A DNA stretch of 64,000 nucleotides. Source: Psychrobacter sp. Pi2-1. GTDB taxonomy: Bacteria; Pseudomonadota; Gammaproteobacteria; Pseudomonadales; Moraxellaceae. Location: NCBI RefSeq assembly GCF_904846645.1, contig NZ_CAJHBO010000003.1, forward strand, positions 1 through 64,000, written 5' to 3'. The stretch's first letter is position 1, and each line of letters starts with the position of its first letter. The position numbers and the translations under genes were made by a program. Shown here piece by piece: positions 1 to 9,276 of this stretch. The notes under the pieces were generated by a model. That model searched no databases and was not told the origin of the DNA. It saw only the letters and a program-made list of their open reading frames with translations.

Positions 1-104
1 ATTTCCCTAAAGAGCCGTTCAAGACTAGGACGTTGATAGGCAGGGTGTGGAAGCGCAGCGATGCGTGTAGCTAACCTGTACTAATTGCTCGTTTGGCTTG
101 ACCA
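1..104 (+). rRNA. 23S ribosomal RNA, 3' end (partial)
   Basis: The first ~100 bases match the conserved 3' end of bacterial 23S rRNA (the GTTGATAGGC, AAGCGCAGCGATGCGT and AGCTAACC blocks, then a CTTGACCA end pairing region). The gene begins outside the window. The exact 3' end is estimated from the resemblance to the E. coli end. It is followed by a ~160-base spacer and the 5S gene, the usual rRNA operon order. Confidence 0.93.
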
Positions 105-263
105 TACAACACCCAAGTGGTTTGTATTGTCTAATTATCTGTCACAGACAGAACATTTCGATATCACCTTTGACCTTGATTCAGTTAGGTTACAAGTTGA
201 TCGACAACTAGCTTAAACTTGATGTCAATAAAAACAATAACAGACTCATATCTAACCCCCTTT

Positions 264-376
264 GCTGACGACAATAGCGCGATGGCCCCACCTGATCCCT
301 TCCCGAACTCAGAAGTGAAACATCGTTGCGCCAATGGTAGTGTGGTTCGCCCATGTGAGAGTAGGTCATCGTCAGC
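264..376 (+). rRNA. rrf: 5S ribosomal RNA
   Basis: This 5S rRNA has complementary ends (GCTGACGA at the start pairs with TCGTCAGC at the end) and the conserved internal blocks CCCGAACTCAGAAGTGAAA and GAGAGTAGG. It is about 113 bases, slightly short but usual for this group. The ends were set from the terminal helix. It lies in the rRNA operon behind 23S and in front of a strong terminator. Confidence 0.95.
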
Positions 377-393
377 TCTCTATTCTAGATAAA
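369..393 (+). repeat. 5S tail repeat, copy 1
   Basis: The 25 bases covering the last 8 of 5S rRNA and the following spacer recur exactly at 602-626. After each copy comes a G-rich segment plus ATTTTCTT, but only the first copy keeps a pairing terminator stem. Confidence 0.85.
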
Positions 394-427
394 TCCCCCG
401 ACATTAGCTTGTCGGGGGATTTTCTTT
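391..427 (+). terminator. rRNA operon terminator
   Basis: An intrinsic terminator: CCCCCGAC (395-402) pairs with GTCGGGGG (411-418) across a short loop, followed by ATTTTCTTT. It lies directly behind 5S rRNA and ends the operon. Confidence 0.9.
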
Positions 428-774
428 GCGTCTATCTTTTATTCCTAATTACCTACGCAGCAAATCCTGTTTAAAGGTGAGTAAGGAGTAACGACTGTCT
501 GGGAGACAGTCATCCGTAGCGCAAGACGGAAGGATATGCCTGTAGATAGCTCTTGTGCTGCCTAGTAGAGCAATGCTTTGCCTTAATGGTGCTCTTCTCG
601 TTCGTCAGCTCTCTATTCTAGATAAAGCCCAAACGCTCATGCGATGGGGGATTTTCTTCGTCTGTAGATTGGTGCTGAAAAGCTACTAGTAATTGAGTTC
701 ATGAACTTTCCCTATGATAGTCAAATAAGACTCTTATACGAAAAATTTGTCTAGAAAATATATAAAACAACAGA
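428..774. other. Intergenic region after rRNA operon
   Basis: No gene was found. The region holds a perfect 8-bp hairpin (493-500 with 504-511, loop GGG), then a smaller stem TCCGT/ACGGA (from 513), and the decayed 5S tail copy at 602-660. The sequence from about 690 onward is A+T-rich like the next gene, whose 3' end is at 775. Confidence 0.6.
602..660 (+). repeat. Decayed duplicate of 5S tail and terminator
   Basis: The 25 bases at 602-626 are identical to 369-393 (end of 5S plus spacer). They are followed by a degenerate terminator: GGGGGATTTTCTTCGTCT resembles the right arm of the functional one, but the left arm (GCCCAAACGC) no longer pairs. It looks like a scar of an rRNA operon duplication or recombination. 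Confidence 0.75.
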
Positions 775-2493
775 TCACGATACATGTTTCTTGTCGAATA
801 TAAATACGTTGTGATGAATTGCTTCGTTAGTCTTTTGAATATTAAATGTTTTCTTATCTTCAGGTAATCGTAGTACTTTTGGTAGTCGTGCTATTGCCAT
901 TTTTTCATTAGCAATGGCATAGTGACGATAGTATTCATTTAAGATTTCATTGCAGTCAAATTCTACGTAAACAATATTATCATTATGTTTTTTAGCTAAA
1001 TTTATTATGGACAGAAAAAACTCATTTTTCGCTTCATTTTTTGAATGTTCCACATCTTCTAAAGTATAATTTGGTGGGAAACCGACCTTTATTTTTTGCC
1101 AAATACTACCATTTTCCTTAGTTTCAAGATAAAATTTTAATTTTTCTTCTAATTGATTCAACTTTATCAGGTTCTGTTCAGTACTATCGAAAGCTTCCTT
1201 AACAATTGCAATTATTTCTTTAGAAGCATTAGTGAAATTTTTAATCTCAAATTTTTTATCCTCTAATGAATCATAAATCGTATCTAGAAAATATTTGAAG
1301 CTAATTAGCCTGGCAATCATAATTTCTACATTAGAAGAGTATGTAGCGATAGGTCTTAATTGAAAGTTTTGGAGATTATCTATAAGTTTATTAAAAATTT
1401 TAGTCAAATAATAAAATAAATAGTATCGATCATCACTATCAGTGACTGCATTATTAATTATATTAGGTAATTTATTCAAAATCGAAATTGTGATTTGGTG
1501 CTCATAGTCATTCATACGCTTACTGATATGATACTCTGTCTCTTCGCCGTCTTTTTTCAATTCTTTTTTGAGTAGAGGTATAATTTGTGTCTTACAGAGA
1601 TGTTGTGCTTCTGCTATAAATTTGATGATTGTGTCTGATACACCAGCATCCAAAGTGTATAGTCGACTTGTACAGTATTTAACGTGTCGTATATAACGTT
1701 CTTCATCTATAAGCTCTTTTCTAATGACAACGTGTGTCAGATATACAAATAAATCATTACTACCGCCATCTTCATGTAAAAAACGTTTAATAGAATAAGG
1801 ATTTTGTCTTGATTTGTCGGCAATACCTATTAAAAACCAGTAACGCTCACTTTCAATGACAAAGAACTTTTTACGCTTTGCCTCTCTTTTTATAATATCA
1901 GGTAATTTGTCTTGTTCCTGAAAGTCTATATCAGTAGAATCCCATGCGCGAAAGTCTCGCCCCTGAATCTTTTGCTTAATAAATACTTCTTTAAAGTATG
2001 TTTTTACGATATCAGTATTTAAGTGCCTTATACCAGGTTGTACTATAAGATTTACATTATCGATCCAAAATGCTAAATCGTACAAAAATGCTTTTTTTAT
2101 ACTTTCACGACTTTTTTGGTCTAAAATATGATCACCTATATCAATACGGTTAAGATAATCGATCATCGCCTCTACTTTATCAGCAAGTTCAATAGCATCA
2201 TATGAATCCGGCTTGGACTCAATAAATTTCAACATCTGTATAGCAATTGCTTTTAGCTCTCGATGACGAATTGCTGTTTTAGATAACAAACTTCTCAAAT
2301 CATCTGGAATAATATAAGTAAAATTTGGGCTAATGTTCCTTTTTGATAATATTTTTTCGTACACACTTTTACGACTGGGTATATCGAGCTGCGGCAAAAT
2401 ACTGATAAGAATGGTTTTCCAGTTACCACCTAATGCTGGGTCTATCGATTTTAATTGATAAACTTGGTATTCTGAGAGCTCATACACATACAT
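775..2493 (-). CDS. Hypothetical protein, unrecognised, A+T-rich
   Basis: A 572-residue open frame with a good ribosome binding site (AAGGA, 8 bases before ATG). I do not recognise the family and see no signal peptide, no membrane segments and no obvious nucleotide-binding or metal motif. The protein is rich in Lys, Ile, Asn and Tyr, with long predicted helical stretches (around residues 300-450). The DNA is visibly more A+T-rich than the housekeeping genes nearby. The gene stands alone and points towards the rRNA operon. Composition, isolation and position beside an rRNA operon suggest horizontal acquisition. A defence or other accessory role is possible, but nothing in the sequence shows it. 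Confidence 0.8.
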   Translation of the reverse strand: MYVYELSEYQVYQLKSIDPALGGNWKTILISILPQLDIPSRKSVYEKILSKRNISPNFTYIIPDDLRSLLSKTAIRHRELKAIAIQMLKFIESKPDSYDAIELADKVEAMIDYLNRIDIGDHILDQKSRESIKKAFLYDLAFWIDNVNLIVQPGIRHLNTDIVKTYFKEVFIKQKIQGRDFRAWDSTDIDFQEQDKLPDIIKREAKRKKFFVIESERYWFLIGIADKSRQNPYSIKRFLHEDGGSNDLFVYLTHVVIRKELIDEERYIRHVKYCTSRLYTLDAGVSDTIIKFIAEAQHLCKTQIIPLLKKELKKDGEETEYHISKRMNDYEHQITISILNKLPNIINNAVTDSDDRYYLFYYLTKIFNKLIDNLQNFQLRPIATYSSNVEIMIARLISFKYFLDTIYDSLEDKKFEIKNFTNASKEIIAIVKEAFDSTEQNLIKLNQLEEKLKFYLETKENGSIWQKIKVGFPPNYTLEDVEHSKNEAKNEFFLSIINLAKKHNDNIVYVEFDCNEILNEYYRHYAIANEKMAIARLPKVLRLPEDKKTFNIQKTNEAIHHNVFIFDKKHVS

Positions 2494-2614
2494 ATTACAA
2501 TTTCCTTTACAGAACTAATGTTTGCACAAATGCTCGCTATCTTAGCATCTATCAAATAACTATCACAGCATCTTTATTTCTCAGGCAGCTAGTTTAATAA
2601 ACTAAGGTAAGATT

Positions 2615-3028
2615 ATGACCACCTCAAAAGTAACCTACCAAGGCAATTTACGCACCCAAGCCATTCATCTACAGTCTAACAACCAAATCATTACTGATGC
2701 GCCAACGGACAATCATGGCAAGGGCGAAGCGTTTTCTCCGACTGATTTGCTAGCGACCAGTTTGGGCTGTTGTATCTTAACGATTATTGGTATCAAAGCC
2801 GAAGCGATGGACATCGATATCTCAGGTACGACCGCAGAAGTTACCAAAGTCATGGCTGCCAAACCAAGGCGTGTGAGTGAAATACATGTCGTGGTCAATT
2901 TTTCAAAAGCATTGGACGAGAGTACCTTAAAGCGATTTTATAAAACTGCGTTGACCTGCCCAGTAGGCAATAGCTTGGATCCTGAGATTACTCAAAACTT
3001 AGTGTTTAACAATGGCATAGAAGCCTAA
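2615..3028 (+). CDS. OsmC family peroxiredoxin-like protein
   Basis: A protein of 137 residues with the OsmC/Ohr fold signature: FSPTDLLATSLGCC (residues 40-53) and TCPVGNSL (114-121). The two reactive cysteines would be Cys52 or Cys53 and Cys115. OsmC proteins reduce organic or fatty-acid hydroperoxides in the cytoplasm through these cysteines. The length is normal for the family. It starts at ATG after AAGGTAA. The next gene, a flavodoxin-like protein, starts 1 base after the stop, so the two are probably co-transcribed and share a redox role. It is not clearly Ohr or OsmC proper; the YhfA-like subgroup is another option. Confidence 0.88.
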   Translation: MTTSKVTYQGNLRTQAIHLQSNNQIITDAPTDNHGKGEAFSPTDLLATSLGCCILTIIGIKAEAMDIDISGTTAEVTKVMAAKPRRVSEIHVVVNFSKALDESTLKRFYKTALTCPVGNSLDPEITQNLVFNNGIEA

Positions 3029-3029
3029 T

Positions 3030-3494
3030 ATGTCTACTAAGACGTTACTCATCGTCGCTCATGCGCCATCGCCTAATACTCAAAAATTGGCGCAGGCAGC
3101 TTATGACGGTGCCAATCATCCTGATATAGATATTACTGTCATTTTGAAATCACCGCAGGATACGCAGCCTGAGGATGTATTGGCTGCTGATGCGTTACTG
3201 CTAGGTACGACTGAAAATCTGGCGTATATGGCAGGGCTGACCAAGGACTTTTTTGATCGTTGCTACTATCCTATATTAGAGAAGAAGCAGGGCATGCCGT
3301 TTGCGGTATATATACGCGCAGGGCATGATGGTACAGGTACCAAGTTTGCGCTCAAAACGATTACGACGGGGCTACGTTGGTCATGGATTCAAGAGGCGCT
3401 GATACTACAAGGCGATTGGCAAGATAGCTTTGCTGAGCAAGTAGAAGAGCTTGCTATGACGTTGGCTGCTGGGGTAGAGGCAGGTATTTACTAG
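3030..3494 (+). CDS. Flavodoxin-like / NAD(P)H-dependent oxidoreductase family protein
   Basis: A protein of 154 residues with a flavodoxin-like fold: a beta strand and phosphate-binding loop at the N-terminus (LLIVAHAPSPNTQKLA, residues 6-21), then LLLGTTENLAYMAGLTKDFF (56-75), typical of FMN-binding WrbA/NADPH-dependent FMN reductase relatives. It probably binds FMN and moves electrons, but the substrate is not evident. It lies 1 base behind the OsmC-like gene and is probably translated from the same mRNA. It is shorter than WrbA (about 200). Confidence 0.78.
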   Translation: MSTKTLLIVAHAPSPNTQKLAQAAYDGANHPDIDITVILKSPQDTQPEDVLAADALLLGTTENLAYMAGLTKDFFDRCYYPILEKKQGMPFAVYIRAGHDGTGTKFALKTITTGLRWSWIQEALILQGDWQDSFAEQVEELAMTLAAGVEAGIY

Positions 3495-3594
3495 TAGTAA
3501 GTTGTTTGGCGGCCACTAGGTTAGTCTTAGGCAGTGCTTGTTAATCTACTGCTATCAATATTGAGAGCACAATAGACGGTCTGGGAGGATAGTG

Positions 3595-4269
3595 ATGCAT
3601 GACGATAATCTGAAGAGTAAAGTGGACATCGCTGCATTGCCGTTTTCTCAAGCGTGTGAGAATAATAAACAGCCTATTCTAGAAGTACTCCAAACAGAGC
3701 TACAAGGCTTTAATCATGTATTAGAGATTGGCTCTGGGACAGGTCAGCATAGTGTTTATTTTGCGCTTAATCTGCCTGAGGTACAGTGGCAAACGAGTGA
3801 TGTCACTGGTAATCACCGCCATATAGTCGCTTGGCATAATGCTTATCCTGCGCCCAATCTATATTCGCCATTAGCGTTTGATTTGGCGCATGACTCAGTA
3901 CCTGTTAGTAGTCATTCAGATAGTGGTCATTTAAATAGCAGTCATGTAGACAAACCTTACGATGTGATATTTACGGCCAATACTTTGCATATTATTAGCT
4001 GGGCTTTGGTAGAGCGGTTATTTGCATTGGCTGGTGAGGCGCTACCTGTTGACGGTAAGCTGATTGTATATGGCCCTTTTAATGAGCATGGTAAATATAC
4101 CAGTGAGGGCAATCAACGATTTGATAGGATGTTGAGAGCAGGTAATCCTGACAGTGGTATTCGTGATAAAGAAGATATTGTAAGCTTGGCAACCGCGCAT
4201 CATCTACTACTATGCAAAACTTATGCGATGCCTGCCAATAATCAACTATTAGTATTTCAAAAAAGTTGA
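3595..4269 (+). CDS. DUF938 family SAM-dependent methyltransferase-like protein
   Basis: The frame can open at GTG 3592 or ATG 3595. The ATG is chosen because GGAGG (3584-3588) is 6 bases upstream of it. The protein has 224 residues. It shows the DUF938 signature: FSQACENNKQPIL near the N-terminus and the SAM-binding motif VLEIGSGTGQHSVYF, then WQTSDV. A Ser/His-rich stretch around residues 100-118 is an insertion relative to the family core. The family is predicted to be methyltransferases with no known substrate. A terminator follows. It is a single gene convergent with the dienelactone-hydrolase-like gene. Confidence 0.87.
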   Translation: MHDDNLKSKVDIAALPFSQACENNKQPILEVLQTELQGFNHVLEIGSGTGQHSVYFALNLPEVQWQTSDVTGNHRHIVAWHNAYPAPNLYSPLAFDLAHDSVPVSSHSDSGHLNSSHVDKPYDVIFTANTLHIISWALVERLFALAGEALPVDGKLIVYGPFNEHGKYTSEGNQRFDRMLRAGNPDSGIRDKEDIVSLATAHHLLLCKTYAMPANNQLLVFQKS

Positions 4270-4285
4270 ATGCTTAAGGTTGCAT

Positions 4286-4336
4286 AAAAAAAACACCTCA
4301 ATGGATCGTTATAAGATCTTATTGAGGTGTCTTTTT
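4286..4336. terminator. Bidirectional terminator
   Basis: ACACCTCAAT (4293-4302) pairs with ATTGAGGTGT (4321-4330), with an inner GATC..GATC extension. It is flanked by an A run on the left and CTTTTTG on the right, so it can stop both the DUF938 gene (plus) and the hydrolase gene (minus). Confidence 0.85.
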
Positions 4337-4382
4337 GTTTGGGCTTGCTTATATTCTTACTTATTCAACTTGTGCCGCTGGA

Positions 4383-5174
4383 TTATTTATATTCTTCTGC
4401 TAAAAAGTCCAAGTAGCGTTTCCAAGAGCGCTCATCGGCGCGAGCATCATATCTATCGCTGCCAAATACACTAAAAGCATGTGGCGCGCCGCTATAGGTC
4501 ACCATCTCATGAGGTACCTTGGCCGCTTCTAATGTCTTGCCCAAAGTCGCAAAGCTCTCTAACGAGACAGATTGGTCAGCAGAGCCGTGGAATACTAGGA
4601 TTTCTCCCGTAGTTTTGTCATAACTTTGACCGGTTGGAATATCGAAGGCACCGTGGAAGGGTACAAAGGCTTTTTGCTCAAAACCTGAGCGTGCTAGCTC
4701 TAACGCGACTGTACCACCGAAACAGTAGCCCATAGTCGTGCCTTTGCGCACATCATTGCCTTGTAGCTGTCCTGCCGTTAATGCCCCTGCCAATATGCGG
4801 CGCATTTTATTACGATCATCATATAGCTCCCCAGTTAGGCGTTTGTTTTCTTCGATAGAAGTAGGGCGAATGTCTTGTCCAAACATATCGGCCGCCAATA
4901 CGTTGTAGCCTTCAGCCGCTAACATATCAGCACGTTTGCGCTCATAGTCAGTTAGACCATCCCAATCATGAATCAATAAGATAAAAGGTGCATTAGCTTT
5001 GTCCGCTTTTGCGTAATAGCCTTCGTACGCTTTATCATCGACCGTATAGGTCACGTTTTTGGTCGTGATAGCAGCAGCTGTTTGACTGAACGTTAATGCC
5101 ATTAGACCCATTGACGCGCCTACTAGCAACGAGTGATAAGGTTTTTTAGTCGGGGAGCTTAGAGTTGGTAACAT
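4383..5174 (-). CDS. Exported dienelactone hydrolase family protein
   Basis: A protein of 263 residues. Its N-terminus has a basic stretch, a hydrophobic core (about residues 14-30) and an AAA cleavage site near residue 35, so export to the periplasm is likely. The alpha/beta-hydrolase core shows LLIHDWDGL (66-74), the nucleophile elbow GYCFGG with Cys151, Asp200 and His232. A Cys-Asp-His triad is the hallmark of dienelactone hydrolases, which open lactone rings. Many members have other ester substrates, and here the substrate is unknown. It is a single gene. No regulatory site was recognised upstream. Confidence 0.88.
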   Translation of the reverse strand: MLPTLSSPTKKPYHSLLVGASMGLMALTFSQTAAAITTKNVTYTVDDKAYEGYYAKADKANAPFILLIHDWDGLTDYERKRADMLAAEGYNVLAADMFGQDIRPTSIEENKRLTGELYDDRNKMRRILAGALTAGQLQGNDVRKGTTMGYCFGGTVALELARSGFEQKAFVPFHGAFDIPTGQSYDKTTGEILVFHGSADQSVSLESFATLGKTLEAAKVPHEMVTYSGAPHAFSVFGSDRYDARADERSWKRYLDFLAEEYK

Positions 5175-5734
5175 GGTAGGTAGCCTTATAGTTATATAAA
5201 AAATAGTCGCATCATCAAATCCATATAAATCCGTTACATCGTCATCCTCGCTAACTATACTAATGTATAGCTTACGCTCGGTTTTCTTGTATCGAAATTA
5301 TTTGAATCCAAAGATATAAAGAAGATAAATATAAGGCTAAAACCCTGCCAATTTATTTATCAATAGTCTCTGGTACTTCATAAAAAGCATACCTTAAAGA
5401 ATAACTACATTACAAGATTCTATTGTTAACGTTTATGCGCCTTTAAGACCAACTAAAGCTGCTGGTTTATAGCGTCTATAGACCTTAACCAAACATCAAC
5501 AAGGTTTACTATATACGCAACTATATTTGACTTATTTTTTGGGTAGTATAACTCCTAAGCCTATTATTCCTTTACGAATTTTAGTGCGATATCAATTTAA
5601 CGTTAAGCAATGCTGAAAACACAGATAAATAAATGACAGATGAAGTCACCACTATCTCAAAGGATATCAAACCTGTGTAGGCACTCTTTTAGTGATTTAA
5701 AAGAGCACTCTCAATCTATTAGCTAGGACTTTTT
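5175..5734. other. Intergenic region between divergent hydrolase and katE
   Basis: A 560-base A+T-rich gap between divergently transcribed genes; it must hold both promoters. A possible -35/-10 pair (TTGACT at 5527, TATAAC at 5547) has a short 14-base spacer and is not convincing. I saw no clear OxyR-type repeat and no open frame. Confidence 0.4.
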
Positions 5735-7822
5735 ATGAATAATAATATCGATCATACTGACCCCGCCAAAGACATGAATACGGAACGTGGCAATGGTGGT
5801 GAAACCCATCAGCGCGCAGGTGACGACACCAAAGTATTAACTACGCAACAAGGTGTGGCCATCGCTGATAACCAAAACTCTCTAAAAGCAGGCTCACGTG
5901 GGCCAACGCTGTTAGAGGATTTTGTATTACGTGAAAAAATCAATCACTTTGACCATGAGCGTATCCCTGAGCGTATCGTCCATGCTCGTGGTAGCGCAGC
6001 ACACGGTTATTTTGAGCTAACAGAGTCACTAGAAGAATATACAACTGCTAAAGTATTGACCGAAACAGGTAAGCAAACGCCACTATTTACTCGCTTTTCA
6101 ACGGTAGCGGGTAACAAAGGTTCAAAAGATACGCCACGTGATGTACGCGGTTTTGCTGTGAAAATGTATACAGAAGAAGGTAACTGGGATATCGTTGGTA
6201 ATAACATGCCAATCTTCTTTATCCAAGACGCGATGAAGTTTCCAGATTTGATTCATGCGGTAAAACCAGAACCAGATCGTGGTTTCCCGCAAGCGGCCTC
6301 TGCCCATGATACGTTTTGGGATTTTGTCTCACTAAGCCCTGAAACCATGCATAATCTAATTTGGCTGATGAGTGATCGTGCTCTGCCACGCAGCTTGCGC
6401 ATGATGGAAGGCTTTGGTATTCACAGCTATCGCTTAATCAATAAAGATGGCAAGAGCACTTTTGTCCGTTTCCATTGGAAGCCAGTGCTGGGCGTGCAGT
6501 CAACCACGTGGGATGAAGCAGTAAAAATCTCAGGTGCTGACCCTGATTATCATCGTCGTGATTTATTTGAGTCAATCAATAATGGTGACTATCCTGAGTG
6601 GGAGTTTGGCGTACAGTTATTTACTGAAGAAGAAGCCAATGAGTTCCCATTTGACCATCTTGATGCGACCAAGCTGATTCCAGAAGAGTTGGTGCCAGTG
6701 AAAGTCGTCGGTAAAATGGTGCTGAATCGTTATCCAGATAATTTCTTTGCAGAGACTGAGCAGGTAGCATTCTGCCCATCGCATCTGCCACCGGGTGTTG
6801 ACTTTAGTAATGACCCATTATTACAAGGTCGTCTGTTCAGTTATTTGGACACTCAGCTATCACGTCTAGGCTCGCCAAACTTTGCTCAGATTCCTATCAA
6901 TGCACCAAAATGTCCGTTTGCTAACAATCAGCAAGATGGTCATATGCAGATGCAAGTGCCTAAGACGCGTGTACTCTATGAGCCACAAAGCCTAGATCCA
7001 ACTCGTCCTCGTGAAAGCGCTAAACGTGGTTTTAACTCATTCCATGAGCAATTAGATGATGGCGTAAAAGGTCGCGTACGTGACGAGAGCTTTGCAGATC
7101 ATTATAGCCAGCCACGTATGTTCTACCGTAGTCAGACAGCAACTGAACAAGCACATATCGCAACCGCTTATGCGTTTGAGCTAGGTAAAGTAGACACAGC
7201 CCATGTACGTACGCGTATGCTTAGCCATTTGATTCATATCGATGAAGACTTGGCCAATCGCGTAGCAACGGCATTGGGTATGGAGCTACCAGAGCCAGCG
7301 GATGCGGCTGCACCTGTCCAAGACTTGGGAACCTCTAAAGCGGTACAAACTATTGGCCTAACGCCTGATAGCTTAAAAGGTCGCATGATTGGTATCTTGG
7401 TTGCAGAAGGTTCTAATAGTAGTGAAGTTAAAAAATTCGAAGATGCTGCCAAAGCGCAGGGTGCTAGTGTCAAAATCGTAGCGCCTAATAAAGAAGTCGT
7501 ATTGGATGATGGTACACGCATACAAGCTGATGAGCGCCTCGCTGGTGGTCCATCAGTGATGTTTGATGCCGTCGTTAGTATCATCATGCCTGACCAAGCT
7601 AAAAAGCTCGCAAAAGATAGCTCAGCATTAGATTGGTTTAACGATGCGTACAATCATTGCAAAGCTATCGCCTATTGCGGTGCGACTGATGAATTTATCC
7701 TAAGTAAACTGCCGGTTGAAAAAGATGAATTTGTCACTCCCTTAGCTGAGCTAGATGCCTTTATCAGCAATGCTAAGTCTCGTCTATGGGAACGTGAGCC
7801 AAAGGTTCGTGATCTTGCATAG
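5735..7822 (+). CDS. katE: Large-subunit catalase (clade 2, HPII type)
   Basis: A 695-residue haem catalase that breaks hydrogen peroxide into water and oxygen in the cytoplasm. Catalytic His83 lies in [12 protein letters not shown], Asn156 in [11 protein letters not shown], and the haem-ligand Tyr370 in RLFSYLDTQ. The His-Asn and His-Tyr spacings agree with E. coli HPII. The C-terminal part (about 545-695) is the extra flavodoxin/DJ-1-like domain found only in large-subunit catalases ([17 protein letters not shown], around residue 550). The N-terminal arm is shorter than in E. coli by about 45 residues. AGGA lies 7 bases before ATG. It is a single gene with its own terminator, probably induced by oxidative stress or stationary phase. 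Confidence 0.97.
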   Translation: MNNNIDHTDPAKDMNTERGNGGETHQRAGDDTKVLTTQQGVAIADNQNSLKAGSRGPTLLEDFVLREKINHFDHERIPERIVHARGSAAHGYFELTESLEEYTTAKVLTETGKQTPLFTRFSTVAGNKGSKDTPRDVRGFAVKMYTEEGNWDIVGNNMPIFFIQDAMKFPDLIHAVKPEPDRGFPQAASAHDTFWDFVSLSPETMHNLIWLMSDRALPRSLRMMEGFGIHSYRLINKDGKSTFVRFHWKPVLGVQSTTWDEAVKISGADPDYHRRDLFESINNGDYPEWEFGVQLFTEEEANEFPFDHLDATKLIPEELVPVKVVGKMVLNRYPDNFFAETEQVAFCPSHLPPGVDFSNDPLLQGRLFSYLDTQLSRLGSPNFAQIPINAPKCPFANNQQDGHMQMQVPKTRVLYEPQSLDPTRPRESAKRGFNSFHEQLDDGVKGRVRDESFADHYSQPRMFYRSQTATEQAHIATAYAFELGKVDTAHVRTRMLSHLIHIDEDLANRVATALGMELPEPADAAAPVQDLGTSKAVQTIGLTPDSLKGRMIGILVAEGSNSSEVKKFEDAAKAQGASVKIVAPNKEVVLDDGTRIQADERLAGGPSVMFDAVVSIIMPDQAKKLAKDSSALDWFNDAYNHCKAIAYCGATDEFILSKLPVEKDEFVTPLAELDAFISNAKSRLWEREPKVRDLA

Positions 7823-7883
7823 TCGATAAGTAGGTAATTTACGAATTATCCAAAATACTAAATAAGATACTAAGTTTTTCCTC

Positions 7884-7912
7884 AAACCCAGCCTAAGCGC
7901 TGGGTTTTTGCT
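7884..7912 (+). terminator. katE terminator
   Basis: AAACCCAGC (7884-7892) pairs with GCTGGGTTT (7899-7907) around CTAAGC, then TTGCTTTTT. It lies 61 bases after the katE stop. Confidence 0.9.
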
Positions 7913-8150
7913 TTTTGTTAATAAGGTGAGATTTATCATGGGTAGAATTATATAGGCGGTTATTAACAGTCAGTTGTGCATAGTTAGTTGTTAGTCGCAT
8001 TGTCTCTGTATACCGCCTAGCCTTTGTATATAGTCACAAGCGTTCACTCAAAGTCGTTTTATTTATCGTGACGGGCGCTATACTAAAGATTGGCTATAAA
8101 ACTGAACAAAAGCCTCACAATAATAACGACGAATGAGGTAGGGAACACCA
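7913..8150. other. Intergenic region katE - MBL gene
   Basis: No gene. A TATACT hexamer at 8079-8084 could be the -10 box of the following gene, without a good -35. TAGGCGGT (7953-7960) and ACCGCCTA (8012-8019) form a widely spaced inverted repeat of unknown meaning. Confidence 0.4.
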
Positions 8151-8939
8151 ATGAGTCTATGTGAAATTGTACGTTTAGAAGGATATATCCAGAGTAGCTA
8201 TCTAGCAGTATATCCAAATAAAATAATGCTGCTAGATGGCTGCTGCCGTGCTGATGTGCCGATGGTGCTGGACTATATTAAGACAACGTTAAAACGACCC
8301 GTCACCGATCTAAAAGTAGTAGTGGTCACGCACATGCATCCGGATCATGCAGGCGGCGCGAATAAGTTTCGAGAAAAGACGGGCTGTCTAATTGTCTCAG
8401 CAGATAGAAAAAAGCAGTGGTATAGCGGTATTGGCGGGCACACGATGCACTTCGTAGATATACATCTAGGATATTATGTAGCCAGACGTCAAGGTAGGCC
8501 ATTTAAAAACCTATATTACTCGGCAAGTCTGAAACCGGATATCACCGTCAAAGATGGCGAGCTTGTGCCACATTTTGATGAATGGCAAGTACTAGAGACA
8601 CCAGGTCATACAGATCGTGATTTGTCTTTGTTCCATCTGCCCAGTCGCGAAGTATACACCGCTGATTTAATCATTAAATTGCGTCACAAGTTCGTAGCGC
8701 CATTTCCTGTTTATTATCCTAAAGATTATGTCCAGTCGCTAAAAAAAATCAGAGCATTGCAACCGTCAATGGTGATGATGGCACATGGTCGAGAGTTGGC
8801 GATGAGTGAGGCGGAGTTTGACGAGTTTATTGCTCATGCTCCTAAGCACCCACGTACCATCAAAGATACGATCAGACATAAACTACTATGGCGCAAGAAA
8901 GATAACTTTAGACTGTTTAAACGCAAGCATAATAAATAG
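8151..8939 (+). CDS. MBL-fold metallo-hydrolase
   Basis: A 262-residue metallo-beta-lactamase-fold protein. The metal ligands are visible: THMHPDHAGG gives His61, His63, Asp65 and His66; then His153 (TPGHTDRD), Asp172 and His212 (MAHGRE). This is a full two-zinc set. Known relatives hydrolyse thioesters, lactones, phosphodiesters or beta-lactams, and the sequence does not single out one. The C-terminal ~40 residues are Lys/Arg/His-rich. There is no signal peptide, so it is cytoplasmic. It is a single gene that ends at a terminator shared with the tRNA genes opposite. Confidence 0.87.
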   Translation: MSLCEIVRLEGYIQSSYLAVYPNKIMLLDGCCRADVPMVLDYIKTTLKRPVTDLKVVVVTHMHPDHAGGANKFREKTGCLIVSADRKKQWYSGIGGHTMHFVDIHLGYYVARRQGRPFKNLYYSASLKPDITVKDGELVPHFDEWQVLETPGHTDRDLSLFHLPSREVYTADLIIKLRHKFVAPFPVYYPKDYVQSLKKIRALQPSMVMMAHGRELAMSEAEFDEFIAHAPKHPRTIKDTIRHKLLWRKKDNFRLFKRKHNK

Positions 8940-8997
8940 AGGTATATAAAAGCTAAGAAACTAATAGCTAAAAAACAACGTTTAAAAAGCCCAGACG

Positions 8998-9034
8998 AAA
9001 AAAAGCCCAATTACTAAGATAGTAACTGGGCTTT
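8998..9034. terminator. Bidirectional terminator between MBL gene and tRNA-Lys
   Basis: An inverted repeat at 9004-9015 and 9021-9034 with one mismatch (AGCCCA and TTACT arms). An A run lies at 8998-9004 and a TTT end on the right, so it can stop both the plus-strand MBL transcript and the minus-strand tRNA transcript. Confidence 0.75.
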
Positions 9035-9041
9035 CTAAATA

Positions 9042-9117
9042 TGGTGGGCTGTCCGCGACTCGAACGCGGGACCAATTGATTAAAAGTCAACTGCTCTACC
9101 AACTGAGCTAACAGCCC
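9042..9117 (-). tRNA. tRNA-Lys(UUU), copy 2
   Basis: 76 bases reading GGGCTGT...ACAGCCCACCA on the minus strand, with encoded CCA. The anticodon loop CTTTTAA gives UUU, and the T loop is TTCGAGTC. The acceptor stem pairs fully (GGGCTGT with ACAGCCC). It is identical to the copy at 9277-9352, and the pair probably comes from one transcript. Confidence 0.96.
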
Positions 9118-9276
9118 TGAAGAGTATATAAAAAAGCAATGCTTTTTAACTCTGCAAGAGAAAATTCTAACTAAAGAAATTTCTAAAACTAAACATCTTA
9201 ACGATGTCTTTTAAACTTATCTTTATTAGTCTACTACCGGATAGGGCAGAACGATTAATAAAGATTAAACTAAATA

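Noticed and set aside
4280-4474. 64-codon plus-strand open frame after the DUF938 gene
   Set aside because: It runs through the bidirectional terminator and overlaps the real hydrolase gene on the other strand; no ribosome binding site.
5527-5552. Possible katE promoter TTGACT/TATAAC
   Set aside because: Spacer of 14 bases is too short for a sigma70 promoter and it lies ~180 bases before the gene.
7234-7653. 139-codon minus-strand open frame inside katE
   Set aside because: Lies wholly inside a clear catalase gene on the opposite strand; a shadow of the coding frame.
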